From: Hippophae tibetana
Lineage: Eukaryota; Streptophyta; Magnoliopsida; Rosales; Elaeagnaceae
Direction of reading: 5' to 3'
DNA length: 64,000 bases
Assembly: GCA_037013495.1 (NCBI GenBank)
Contig: CM072806.1
Span: 248,001 to 312,000 of the forward strand
The stretch's first letter is position 1, and each line of letters starts with the position of its first letter. Both the position numbers and the translations under genes were made by a program. Below, piece after piece: positions 12,000-26,900 of the stretch. The notes under the pieces are model-generated. The model worked only from the letters and a program-made list of their open reading frames with translations. It was not told the origin of the DNA and made no database searches.

Positions 12000-14900
12000 C
12001 GTTCATTTATGGGAAGATAGATATCATGCAGATGATCCCATTTTTTATCTTTTTTTTTGATGAAATGTCTATCTACTTATACATGTTTGGTTTTGTCATA
12101 TTGAACTGGATTAAGAGAGATATTGATAACGGCTTTGTTGTCAGAAAGGAGTTTCGTTGGAGATTATAGTGTGATCCGAAGTTTGTTCAAGAGCTTTTTT
12201 GACCATATGGTTTCATAAATTCCTTGTATAATTGCTCTAAACTTTGCTTCAACATTGCTCTTATCCACTACATTCTTTTTTTATTTCTCCAAATTACTAA
12301 GTTTTCGAACGCAAAGGTACAATACCATGTAGTGAACCTTCTATCTTCTATTGAGTCAACATAATTTGCATCAGTAAAAACTCTTATATCGTTAGTTTCA
12401 TTTCTTTTGAATAACTACCCTCTGTCTCGTGTCCCTTTTAGACATCTAAGAATTTTATAAACAACTTTCCAATGGACTTCTTTTGAGGAGTGTATGGGTT
12501 GACTTGTGACATTAACTGCAAATACGATGTCAGACTTGGTGTGAGACAAATAAATCAGAATTCCTTCTAAACTTCAATATTTGTCTACTTCTATTGGTTT
12601 TTCTAGATCTTCACTCTTCTTCTTAGCCTCCATTGGAGTATCACTTGGCTTTCAACCGAGCATGCTGGTTTCGATGAGGAAATCAAGGATGTACTTTCTT
12701 TGGAACACACTAATTCCTCTTTTTGATCTCGCAACTTTCATCCCTAAAAAATACCTCATTTGTCCCAAATTCTTGATTTCGAATTAGTCATAATTATATC
12801 ATCAACATACACTATCAATATTAAAATGTACCTTTGCAATTATTATTTATATTAATATAATATAGTGTTGGACTATAAATATTGAATATTTGTTTTTTAT
12901 AAGCTAAACAATTTCCGAGATACCCAAACTTTGACCTATTTAATACATAGGCACCAAATGCAACAGTTTTCACACCAGACATTAAACCCAATAACACGTA
13001 AGTCCTAAATAGAGATTTTAACACCAAATGCTTTATCTTCTTTTTTTTCACACCAAATAACCATCATAGAAACAGTTTTCACTTCATAGATAACAGGTCA
13101 TACAATATTGGAAGAAATTAACCAATTCTTTGACATTTTAAATCTTTATTATGAATTGTGTTATCGAGTTTAAAGTATGGATACCTTTGCATTAAGAAAA
13201 AAAATTCAAGTATCTAGTGTAGAATGGGTTAAACTTTGGACACTTCAGAAGCTATTTAACCTAGTTTAATATTTAAGATATTTTCCTTATGAGCTTAGGT
13301 GTAATTTTTAGAGTCTATACTAGGATTAGGATTTCATGATCATATTGTCCTATAAATATAGATGTACTCTACTATTATTATTAAGGAGGATAACAGAGAA
13401 TTACAATGCTAGAATATTTGGTTATTTTAGTATTCTCATATTGCTGCCTTTTGTTCAACCTGGTAGAATATTTGGTTCAGTTATATTCATGATGGTGGAA
13501 ATGTAGATGTCTTCCTGCTTGCTGATTATTTGTTTATTGGTCAAGTTTTACTTTTATAAATCTTCATATCCTGGTGCTTTTTTTGTTAAAGTTGTAAACT
13601 GAGTAATCCTAATTGGTTAATTCTTACCACTCTTGGATTGTCTTCGTGGATTACTGGTTGAAGTTCTTATTGGATTCATTATATATTTTCTATCTGGCCA
13701 ATTATAGGTCCCTCTCTGCTCGACAAATTCAAGTTCAACCACTACAATCATTTAAAGGATATTTATGCTTCAACTCGAGGGAAAAGTTAGAGGTACTTCC
13801 TTCTACCTATGCCAACTACTTACTCCAGCCTTTGTTTGCTTGGTGACATTGCTATCTACACTACTACCCCCAACTGCTTGTGCTGCTACACAAGTCTAGT
13901 TTAGCAGTTGTACCACCTTCCAAAAAGTGTTTTTCTGCATGGTTTTGCATCATTGTTTCAGCCAACACAACCACTTAATCTATTGCTTTCTTCATATTCA
14001 GGATTTTACTGTCACCTTACACTCTTAGGATCTACACATGGCCTTCAACTTCAATCAATATTAATATTCTCAACAATATGACACAATTCATTATTTTTTA
14101 TGGGCTCAATGACTACTTAATCACTTTTGGCAAGACTACTTCAACCAGCTTCTCTATTCAACTTCAAGTATGGTGGAATATAGATATTGAATATTTAGAG
14201 TCTGTATTAGTATTGGAAAATAGATTATTAAATTTAAGGTATTTTCCTTATTCAGTTAGGAGTCATAATTAGAGCTTATTATAATTAGGATTTCATAATC
14301 ATATTGTACTATCAATATATAGATGTACTCTTCTATTATTAAGGAGAATAATTGAGAATTAAAATGTCATTTTTTACCTTTCTTGTTCTCCTCTTTAACT
14401 TATTTCAATTCCCTAAAATTCTAGCTTTTGTATTGTTTTGTGTAAAATTTCGGAGAGATTATCTTTAATTAGTCCTAGATTAATGGTTATACAGGCTGTA
14501 TTAGTTGACTATATTCCTAGATTAGTGGTTGTACAGGCTGTAATAGTTGACTATATTCCTAGATTAGTGGTCTATTTGTCTAACTCTTAGTCCTATTTAT
14601 ATTGTTGCACATACATTTGAAACAAATATCAGAGAAATATTTCCTCTCTATTATCTTTATGGTATCAAAGCAATTCTCCATTTGAGTGAAATCTGGTATT
14701 CATCAGCGACAGTCCTTCCAACTCTGTGGGTGGCTACCTACTTCCTTCCACTTACAGTTTCGTTCATCAAGTCTCACGCACCCTCACTGCATCATCAATC
14801 CTGCCCACTTGTTTCCACCAGTTTCCTCGACATCATAGCGCCTGTATCAACTCCGGCATGATTCCAGATTTTAGGCAGATTTGGTGCTGAGCACGCAACC

Positions 14901-17900
14901 CAGTTTCTACGACAGCAGGCATTCACTTACCTGTTCAGATACTTCTTCTCAATTCTCAGTTTTTTTTAGTACAAAATCAAGCATCAATGGCCACATGAAA
15001 ACCTATTATGACCAGTTTTAATGGAGTTTCCACCGAGAACAATATTTTACCCATCACCAGTCACAAATTAAATGGACACAATTACCTTCAGTGGTCTCAA
15101 TCCGTCATGATATTTATATGTGAAAAAGTGAAAGATGATTACCTTACCGAAGTTGCAGCAGCTCCAAACAAGGAGGATTCGAAATACATAACGTGGAAAT
15201 CCGAGAACAATATAATAATGTCTTGGTTGATAAATTCCATGACGAATGAGATTGGAGAGAACTTTCTTTTCTACGACACTGCCAAAGGAATATGGGACCC
15301 CGCCTGCCAAAGGAATATGTCCAAACTTTTGGAGACCGAAAGCATCTTCCATGATCTTCGTCAAGAAGAGCCATCAGTTATCCAATACTTTAACTCTCTC
15401 ACTCGGTATTGGCAGCAGTTAGACCTCTTTGAGATTCACGAATGGAAGTGTCCAGCAGACGGAACTTTGTACAAACAGATTACTGAAAAGAAGCAGGTTT
15501 TCAAATTTTTGATGGGGCTCAACAAAGATCTTGATGATGTGCGAGACAGAATTCTAAGAACAAAGCCCTTACCAAGCCTTCTCCGAAGTTCGCCAAGAGG
15601 AGAGTCGAAAAAAAGTAATGATAGGTCCTCAATCTACCATTTCAGTGACTGAAGAAGGGTCTGCACTGGCTGTTCGAGGACACCAACAATCTCAAAATGC
15701 AGACAACCGTCCCCGAAGAGGAAGACTTTGGTGTGACCATTGTTGTAAATCTAGTCACACTAAGGAAACCTTCTGAAAAATTCATGACAAGCTAGTTGAT
15801 TGGAAGCCATCCTCCACACGACACACCAACAAAAAAAGCCATGGAAATACTACCTCCACAACCCATGGAATTGTTTCACTTGATTATGCCCTGTTTAGCA
15901 AGGAGAAGATTGATCTCTTCCAAAATATATTTGGACAATCCTTGCCAACATCTACAACTTTAACTCAATCAGGTAACACCCTCAACGCTCTTAATGTGAA
16001 ACAGGTTAAGAGACCATGGATTGTTGATTTAGATACTTCAGACCATATGACAAGTGATGCCTCTCTTCTCATAAATCTTAAAACTTACCAAGAAATACAC
16101 GCTATCAAAATTGCCGATGGATCAATATCCAAAGTAATAGAGATTGGTTCAGCAAAAGTTTTTGATTCCTTTATTCTTGATTCTGTCCTTCTTGTTCCAA
16201 TCCTTAATTGTAACCTTTTATCAATTACTAAACTCACCCGTGATAAAAATTGTGTGGCTAAATTTGTTCATAATCTATGTGAATTTCAGGACTTGGATTC
16301 GGGAAAGACGATTGGTAGTGCTAAAGAGTGCTCGGGACTCTATTTCCTCAACTGTGAAGACCCTTCAAAAAGACAAGTCCTCTAAGTTGTGTCCGAGGTT
16401 CAGTATCAGAATAAAGCTTTGTTAAATTTTAATTCCAATAACGATGGTGAAATCATGTTGAATCACTATGCCTAGGTCATCCTAATTTCTTGTATTTAAA
16501 AAAATATTTCCCTTCATTATTCAAAAATAAAAATTTAAAGGATTTTCAATGTGAAGTATGTCAATTTTCAAAACATGTTAAAAATTCATATCCAAATCTT
16601 CCACATTAAAAATCACATCCTTTCTCACTAATTCACTCTGATATTTTGGGACCTTCTCAAATCAAAAACATAATAGAAACACGTTGATTCATTTCATTTG
16701 TCGATGATCATACTCGAACCACTTGATTATTTCTTATAAAAGAAAAATCTGAAGCATGTCAGATTTATAAAAATTTCAATACCATGATTAAACCCAATTC
16801 AAACAAAGATGCAAGTATTGAAAACTGACAATACTAGGGAATACTTTGCATCAATTCTCAGTGATTATTTGTCAAGTCATGGCATTGTCCATCTAAGTTC
16901 TTGTGTTGACACACCTCAATAAAACAGGGTAACTAAAAGGAAAAATAGGCATCTTCCCTAAACATTTATGGGGAGAAATTGTCCTTACGGCTACCTATCT
17001 TATCAATAGGATGCTCTCTTGTGTCCTAATTTTCAAAACACATATCAGTACTCTTCTTGAGTCATACACTCACACCAAAACCGTGTCCAACATTCCCTTT
17101 AAACTATTCGGATGTTCTGCTTTTGTCCATGTACACAATAGAAATAAACTTGATCCTAAAGTCATCAAATGCATATTCCTTGGGTATTCATCAAACCAGA
17201 AAGGTTACAAATGCTTCTTTCCTATCACAAGGCAATTCTACAATACAATGGATGTCATCTTTTTTTAACACAATCCATAATAGTCCAAACCTACCATTCA
17301 GGGGAGAACATAGGTCATGAATACCAATTTTGGAATAACATTACCTCTCAATCATCATCTTCATACGAACAAATAATGATTCCCACAAATTCTGTCTCAA
17401 ATCATATTTCTCAAATTCTTGAGAATCCCAGTGAACCCTCAACTCTTCTACCAACGGATCCTCAAAATTCACTTGTCCCAAACAATGATCTTCTTGTCTA
17501 CTCTAGGAGGAGAAGAACTCAAGAGGAAACGAAGAACCGAGCATATCTTGAGCCAATCCAAAAGTCCACCCCGAGCACAGGTCACTCTAACAGTTCACAA
17601 TGTAACATCATTGAACCTCCTATTATTGATAATTTGAATTTTCCAATTGGTGTACGGAAGGTGTAAGGTCCTGTACAAACCACCCCATCTATAACTTTGT
17701 CTCCTATAAAATCTTACTAGGTTATAAGGCATTTATCAGTAACCTTGATCAGATACAAGTTCCCCAATTACGTTCATGAAGTTATTCAAGCAACTGAATG
17801 TAAGACATTTATTCTTGAAGAACTCAATGCCTTAGAGAAAAACAAGTTTTGGGAGATCACAGAACTATCACTGGAAAAACGAGTTGTTGGGTGTAAGTGG

Positions 17901-20900
17901 ATCTTTATAGTCAAACACAAAGCAGACGGCAGTGTAGAAAGATTCAAGGCTCGCCTTGTGGCTAAGGGATTCACTCAAGCATATGGGATGACTATCAGGA
18001 AACGTTTACACATGTAACAAAACTCAACACTGTTCGTGTTCTTCTCTCCTTGGAATCTAACTTGGATTGACATATCTACCAATTAGATGTAAAAAATGTA
18101 TTTCTCAATGGTGATCTCGAAAAAGAAGTCTACATGGACATTCCTCCTGGAATTAGATCTCCTGCTCCAACCAATAAAGTCTGCAAACTTAAGAAATCGT
18201 TATATGGATTGAAGCAGTCTCCACGTGCCTGGTTCGATATGTTTTCTAAAGTTCAAAAGAGATATAGGTACAATCAATGCCAAGTAGATCACACTCTTCG
18301 TCAAGCATTTCTCCAATGACATAATAGTTATCTTAATTGTGTACGTAGATGATATTGTTCTAATAGGTAATTCTACAGTTGAGATAAATAAACTCAAGGA
18401 GTTCCTAGCCAAGGAATTTAAGATCAAAGATCTAGGCAATCTCAAATATTTCCTAGGAATGAAAGTAACCTGAATAAAGAAAGGCATCTCTATATCTCAA
18501 AGGAAATATGTACTTGATCTTTTCAAGAAAATTGGAATGATGGGTTATAAACCGACAAAAACCCCGATGGACTCTACAGTAAAACTCGGAATCAAAGAAA
18601 ATAGTACACCTATGGACAAAGGCTGTTATCAAAGATTAGTGGGAAAACTTATTTACCTATCCCACACTAAACCAAATATTGGTTTTTTATTGAGTATTGT
18701 AAGTCAATTTATGAACAGACCCACTGTAAAACATATGGATGCGGTCTATCGTATACTCAAGTATCTCAAAATGACATCAGAGAAAAGGATTATAATTCAA
18801 TAAGAATCCCACCAGGAAAATTGAAGTCTTTGTAGATGCTGACTGAGCAACTTCTATAATGGATCGTAGATCTACCACTAGGTGTTGTACATTCTTGTGG
18901 GGGAATCTTGTAACCTAGCAAAGTAAGAAACAGTCAGTAGTCGCTCGAAGCAGTGCGAAGCTGAATTCAGAGCTATGGCCCATGGGATTTGTGAAGGAAT
19001 GTGGTTAAAAAGTCTACTCAATGAACTGGAGTTCACAACTATTGAACTCATCAGCATGTATTGTGACAATCAAGTTGCAATAAGAATTGCAAGAAACCCA
19101 GTTCATCGTGACCAAACCAAACATGTAAAAATTGATTGTCATTTCATTAAAGAGAAATTAGATGGAAAAATTGTGAACCTCCTATATACATCTACTCGTC
19201 ATCAAATTACAGATGTCCTCATCAAAACATTACCTCGAACCATCTTTGAAGAACTGAGTTGCAAGTTAAAAATGATTAATATATGTCACTCAACTTGAGG
19301 GGAGAGTAGAATTTTTGAGAAATTATCTTTAATTGGTCCTAGATTAGTGATTGTACAGGCTGTATTAGTTAGTGGTTATACAGGTTGTATTAGTGGTTAT
19401 ACAGGTTGTATTAGTGGTTATACAGGTTGTATTAGTTAGTGGTTGTACATGTTGTATTAGTTAGTGATTGTACAAGTTGTATTAGTTAGTGATTATACAG
19501 GCTGTATTAGTTGACTATATTCCTATATTAGCGATCTATTTGTCTAACTTTTAGTCCTATTTATATTGGTGCACATACATTTGAAATAAACATCAGAAAA
19601 ATATTTCCTCTCAATATTATCTTTATCTTGTCTTATATTTATAGAAAAGAAACAATAAACCTTTTTGCATGTTCTTCAAGGGAACTAAAATATAAATTCT
19701 CTAAAGCAACAATATGCACTTTAATAGATTAACACTTATGAAAATTAAGTAGCATAAAAGTTCAATAATAGCAAAAGTCAACTTCACTAGAAAATGTGTA
19801 GCATAACTGGCTACACCAAGGCTATACGAAAACTTACAAGAACATCCTGACCAACCCATGAATATGAAGCCCGTCGAGTGGCAGCCCAGAAAATTGCAAA
19901 TGCCAAACACAGAAAAAATATGCCAAGTGAGAAAATAGAAACCACCCCAAAAATAGGCACATTTACTGTCTTCTTCCCGCAACATTTCAATTTACTGATC
20001 CAGAAAGTGCAAAAGAATAAGAGCAGAAGTAAATGAAACGTGGTGTATTATCCAAATACTGAATATTTTAACCAGAAAGGCAAATGTAATATGAAGGGTA
20101 CCTTAAAGTCAAGGTTACAATACAATTATGCATTCCCTGGAAACAAACACGAAATCAGTAAGCAAGGGGTAGAAGAAGACTGATAAAGCCTCGCAACAAT
20201 AATACGCTTTTTTTTTATATTGAAACATTCTATTTATTATATTAATATGTAATAATTATAAAAGTACAAAGTGGAATAGTAATCCATTTACAAAAAGGGC
20301 ACCAAGCTATATGTCATATCCTTCACAATACTTCATCCAAGCTCCACAGTTCAAAATTATAAAAAACTGAGAATAATATCTCAATTCTTTAAAAATTGAA
20401 GCCCATGAAGACGCCAATTTTTTTTTTCTAACACAAATAATTGTGATCGTTCTCACTATCGTAAAAAATTATCCTATTCCTTTCCATTCACAAGATCCAA
20501 AGAATTGCTCCTACTTTGCGGTTCCAAAACACCCTTGCCTTTGAAACCTTATTACTCTTCCTTTACACAGAATGTTCCCATAAATAAAGATTGACATGGT
20601 CTTAAAACAGTCAAATTATATTGACATATTCTTTTGCATCTTGGAGCAAAGAAGATGTGCAACTATACAGTGTAAGAATAAATGATTTATACCTATCAAG
20701 TTATTTCTTGCAAGACACACATCAATTAAGAAAAAGGCAAGACTTAAAATAAAAACTTTAATTGAATCCGATTATTTGTCTTTACCGTACGAGTAATCAA
20801 CTGCTTCTAAAACTTAACTTTGCTTGGAATTAGGCCCATTCGCACGGATGCAAAGTGATTGAAAACTTGTTTATTAGGATCATCTTGATGAAACTCAAAA

Positions 20901-23900
20901 TAAATTTACATGAGAAATATCCATATGAATTATTAGTCCATATCATTCTATCACTAATATTGGCTCTTATTACGACTCCTAACTCTAAATTCAAACTCAA
21001 AAAATCTTCAACAGCACGGCATAATAAGAACTCAAAGAGAACCTAAAAACTTTTACTAGAACTCAAATTCCATCTAAACCTATTCCTATTCAGACAATAT
21101 CTCCGTACAACAATTGCATTGAATCTAAACTCCTAGTAAACTACTAATTATATTTCTATCAAATATAGAAAGAAAACTATTATGGATCATAACTGAAAGA
21201 TTCTATTCTTATCATTCATCATAGAAGCAAGCATCAACATATAAGCTTTACATGAATTGAACATGTAGAAAAGGAGAACCAAAGAGAAAAAATAAAAATG
21301 GAAGACATAAGGCGACAATTAGATCCTCAAGTGGATCTGTGATCCATTGTTCTCTAAGATCACCAATGAATTACACTTTGATTTTCGTATATGCTTAATA
21401 CCTTTATCAAGTTCCCAGAATAGTATTAAAATCCTCTTAAAATAAAAGTTGCCCCTAACATTCCAGACAAAAAGATAATGCAGAGTAAAAAGGTAGCTGC
21501 CTACTTTGATATTGCATCATAAATTTTATAACTCACTCCAAAGTTATCGTGTGTGTTTTTGAACCCCCAAAAAAAAAATAGCAAGCATTCATGTGGGTTG
21601 CAAAATGGAAAAACTGTGATCACTTGTTGAAATATCAAAAAAAATAAAAAATGCAAAGAACACTTAAAAAAGAAATAAATATCATAGATATTGCAAAAAA
21701 AAAAACCTTAAATCAAGACTCCAACTTTTTCGCTGAAAATCCATATTAAGCAGAAAGCACCTTAATTGTTAGTGCAATTGCAATAAAGGTGAAAAAATGA
21801 CAACTGACAAAAACAATAAATTTTTCGCAACAGGCCCGAGCAGCCAATACTAGTATAAATAAAACAGTTGGCATTTTAGCATGAACGAATGATAAAAGTA
21901 ATTTGGTATGTCTATATGTAAGATGAATTGCATTACAAGTCAAATTCCAACTCATGTCTTCTACCAATGACCTGGATGCCTAAGATCCTATATATTGAGT
22001 TTTAGGCTCATATATAAAATCCCAAGACTTTTGCACCCATAATCTTTATGTCTTACCATGTGTTAAAATTATTTTAAAAATTGGAGAAATGATTCAACTT
22101 TCTAGATAATGTTGACACATGTCAAAATTTAAGTAGTGTAGGTGCATATTTATGTGTTCCTAACATTCCTCTAGTTATTAATTTGGTCGGCATCCTCATC
22201 TCATCACTTGAGACACCAAAATTTCACCAGACTAAGATATTTCAAAATATTTTTTAAGAATAACCAATGCATAATAAGATGCAATATTCTCCACAACACT
22301 CATGCTTATTGGCAAGATGGAATGTCCTGCAAATTATGCAAGATAAAAATGAAGTTTTCTTTCGAGACAACCAAGCTCAAGAAAAGGTGATGACCAATAT
22401 CTTCAAGAAGAAATCAAATAGCAAACTGATTCATGTTACCTGAACAGCACCAATGCAGAAGAGTACAATCAGCAGCCAGACAAACCAGGTTGACATAAAA
22501 AAGTACAGCAGAATCAGAAAAGTTGATGCTGAGATGACAAAAAGTATAGCACCCACGACAGTAATATTAAGAACTTCGTTCTCAGAATCATCTTCTGCTC
22601 CAGCTTTGGAAGCTTCCTAAATAATGAGAGAGAGAGGGAGAGAGAACTATGAATACATAACAAACTATATGCTCTCCAAAAAATACTACATACTACAATG
22701 ACATTGTATATTTTTTGTTTCACAGTGCTTATAATTCCTTTGACGGAAAGAATTTTTCTTTTCTTTTATATTTTAATTACACTAAGTATAGTAGGTCAAC
22801 TGGATATCACATTCCGCCTATTAAAAAAATTTATTTTCGAAAAATATAACAATACAATAAGAATAAACCTTAATATGATAATTATTACTATTTGTTATTT
22901 ACTAGCACTATTATTATTAAATGATTAATAAGATGTTATTTTTCTTTTGTATCAATAGAAGGCCAAGGTCATCCAGATCATATCCTTTTCATCCTTTTGG
23001 TTGCCTGATAAAAGATTTACTAAAGTACTTTTGTCTCTTTTTTTCTATAATGCACTTTCTTTTTTGTATAATGTTTATCCACATACTTATGATACAAAAA
23101 GTTTGTCCTCCCAAGATACATTTTACTTCCCAATAAAAGAGAGCTTATTAAAGAACTTCTATTCTTGATAGATCTGTATCCCTAATTTAGAATATGACTA
23201 CTATTTAGAATCGATTCTCTGCAAAATGAAATAGAGAAAATGTTCAATTTATGTGCATTACTTGAAATCCCAATAAAATTAAAGACCAATGGAAGTTTAT
23301 TTTACCAATGCATTTTTGCAATTTCTATGCTCTAGAATTAGTTCTTCCAAAAGTGAAAGAAACACAGGTATAAAGGAGTAAAGCAAGAGCACGGAATTTG
23401 CAGCATGAAATTTAGTTTTGATTCTAGACAGGATGAAATACAGACAACGCTCATGTATGTGCCTAACTTGTAATACCAATAAAATATAGGACACTAAATA
23501 TTTTTCAAATATGAATCTATTGCAATTGCCATGTTTTGATGCTAGTTATTCCAAAAGTGAAAGAAACACAGGTATAATAATCTACAGCAAAAGCATAGAG
23601 TGTATGACATGGAAAAAGGATATATTTATGTATATCTAGCAGATAGGCATGCACAAGCATCGAGATGGGGCAGGATTGACAAGAATACGAAGTGAATTCT
23701 AATAAAATACAGAAGCTCATAATACCTTTGGTGACAGCTCATTGTAATGCTCGTCAGTTTTCAAAGAAGCAATAATTTCTGACCAAATTGAAGCTAACAC
23801 CAGTGTACCAACAGCCATCATCCATAAGAAAATCACAGAGAAATCCACAATAGGGCGTTTTGGAGAATATAATAGAAGTTCAACTGGATCAGAAAATTAC

Positions 23901-26900
23901 CACATCAGGTTTACGTACAATGGAAATATTCAAAAACTAAAATGTGGTGCTTAAAAATATATCATTGACAAGCAGTGACACATTCATAAAAATTTCAGAC
24001 AAGTTTTCCCTGACCGAAAATTCCCAGCGTGTATGGAAGCTAACCTCAATTTAGAACTTCATAACGCTAAACCCTCTTAACCATTCTTTATGTTATAGAG
24101 TTATAAATTGTAGGTTCTATTTACTTGTTCGAATTCATCCACCCCAAGAAACAATTTTCAAACATCCAATCCCTCCCTGTTTTGGTTTCCAAAATCATAG
24201 AGATCTAGGACTTCCCTCAAAGTAAAACCAAAATATAGCAAGAGCAACCTTCCATCCACAAAATAACAGAAATTCAATAATAAAGATTCCAACATGTTGA
24301 GACCCATATTTAGCCTGAAAAGGAACTTGTAGTATCTACTTCTACACCAGAAGTAACCTTAAAAATCCTCGAGATCATATATTGTAAATCCCTCTCTACT
24401 AATAACCAACCCCTATCTAAACTCTAAACTCTAAACTCAATTAAAAAAAATCTGCTCAAAACAAGTCAGAAATCAACTCTGGTCCTCTTAAGTCATTACT
24501 TCCTGATACCTACACTTCTGACTGCTATGAAACTATATGTTATGATTCAAGAAGCATGTTTTTAATGTCAGTACTAGAAAAGCTGCACAGATAAGTGAAC
24601 CATTTCCAACGACACGCACATGGCCATTCACTTTTCCAGGTTCTAAGTTCCAATAAATAAATTAAAAAAAATTTACTCCTCCAAACCCCCGTGTTAAGGG
24701 AGGGGGAAGACAGGTCTACCTATCCCCTATATTTGCAACCTATTGTATAAGTATTTTCATAGGGGGGTCTTACCATTGTGATTTTAGCCAAAAACTGAAC
24801 CATATTCCACCAAAAAACAGTAGCGACTACCTATGTTACATGGACTTGGGAAAAAGGGTCGACACAGGTGTGTATCTAGAGGTCCGATTCACCAATTTAT
24901 TAAATTTAGGACACGGGGATGCAGATAATAAGTGTCCAATTTTTGGACACATGTACAAAGACACAACAAATTACATAAATTATTATATATGATAGATCTC
25001 CTATATATATATATAATAGTAGTTATTGTATATTTTATTATAATATTTTTATTTTTATTCTTATTTTTAAATTTTAAATAATTTATATTCATTGTTATCT
25101 TGTTTCTTCCATTAAATGTTATTTATTTTTCAAATTTCATAAAAAATCCATTTTTTTCTTCATGAAAAGAAAGGAAGCCCATATTCACTAGTCTAATACT
25201 AGTCATGTGAGAATCACATGATATCAATTTTGTTGCCCTAGTTTTCTTTTCCCAACGCTGCATCCTTCATTTTTATCTTTTTTCTTTATTTTCTTCAACA
25301 ACACACACTTCTTCTTCTTCTCTTTTCTTGCTCCATTGAGGGCTGAGAATTCATTGCCCACAAAGTTCACATGTATGATGAGATTATGCCGAGTTAATAC
25401 GTATTCCGTACTAGTGTCGGTGTCATATCAATACTAGTATGGTAAGGAAAACCGACAAGTCCATGTAACAGAGGCTACTAGCTATATCCATATTCTAAAT
25501 GATATGAAATTTGATAATAGTTTATAATTTTCAAACGCACCTTTACTACCGCCTGCCATAGAATTTTTAAGATCTTCTCCTTCTGACTTAGGAATCATTA
25601 CAATAGGTATCTTAATATTTGAAGCATCATCCTTCTCGGAACAAACCATCTTGTCTTTTTCTAGGATAGAGGAGAGAAGAGAGGTGGGAGCAAATCAGAC
25701 TTCAACATTTAAAATAACATAAGCTTATGCATCTCAGCTGTGAACCATTTTCATAGCTGATGTATCATTTAGCAAATAGTGAAATGGGACTTCCATACAT
25801 GGGTCCCACCATCGGGATGAGAGTGCCATAACTAAGATAACCAACGTGCTCAAAATATTAACAGAATAATTAAGCAATATGCAAGTGAAATGCTGCTTTG
25901 TCCCTCCCCCCTCCCAAGAAATATGCATCTAATATCTATTTGATAATACTATTACAATAAACACAGAAACACATGCAGAATAGATCAACTTCATATTATA
26001 TAAAACAATGACATCTATCCAGGAAACGAAAAGATAAATGAAAATAGCAAGCTAATTTGAAATAAAGTAGCTTCACATAAACTCATTTGAACATAACTAG
26101 ATCAAGCACTTATTTTCAAATCACATTAATATCCATAGAATCCTAAACAATTTTTAAAATGCTTTAAAACATTCCTTCTAATGCATTAAAATGATTTAGC
26201 AAGGCAGAGGGCAAGAACGAGACACCATTACAATTTACAATAATTTTCTCTAAAATAAAAGTTAAAAGTCCATTATGACAAATTGCAACCCAAAGTTGCA
26301 CGATTACCTACACGTATAAAGACATGAAGGAAATTTATGGTCACTGTTTTTAATTTTGTTGCTTCACCTGTTCAAAGGAATAATGAATGACAAGAAAGAA
26401 ATGATGCAAGGAGTCTGAAGTTCTCAGATAAAGATTAATTGGAAGTCGAGTGTCTAATCATCATTAAAGCTTATCAAAATGTCCATAAAATCATAAACTT
26501 GTTTGAACATAACTAGATCAAGTACTCATTTTTTAAAGCACATTAATCCATAGAATGCTAAACAATTTTAAAAATGTTTTGAAACATTCCTTCTAATGCA
26601 TTAATAAAATGATTGGGTGAGGCATAAGGCAAGAATGACGAACAAATTACAATTGACAATAATTTACCCTAAAACAAAGTTAAAAGTCCAATTATGACAA
26701 CTTGCAACTCAAAGTTGCATGATTACCTGCACGTATAAAGAGATGAAGGAAATCAAGGTCAATGTTCTCTCTCTCTCTCTCTTCTTCTTCTTTTTTTATT
26801 TTTTTTGCTTCGCCTATCTAAAGGAACACAAGAAAGAAATGGTGCAAGGAGTCTGAAGTTCCCGATAAGGATTAATTGAAAGTTGTCTAATCATCATTAA

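Larger units (their letters stand above)
14441..19625 (+). mobile_element. Ty1/copia retrotransposon B, full-length but decayed
   Basis: The 5' LTR at 14441-14659 abuts the primer site TGGTATCAAAGC (14660-14671). The 3' LTR runs about 19307-19625 after the tract TTGAGGGGAGAG. Coding order is gag, protease, integrase, RT, RNase H, all with stops and frameshifts. Flanks TTTTG (14436-14440) and TCTTG (19626-19630) match at four of five bases, a possible target duplication. It lies in SPPL intron 8, antisense to the gene. Coding and LTR similarity place it in the same family as A and C. Confidence 0.92.

Noticed and set aside
11960..12169. Plus-strand frame starting in the TA microsatellite
   Set aside because: Antisense to copia fragment H, and its N-terminus is simple repeat.
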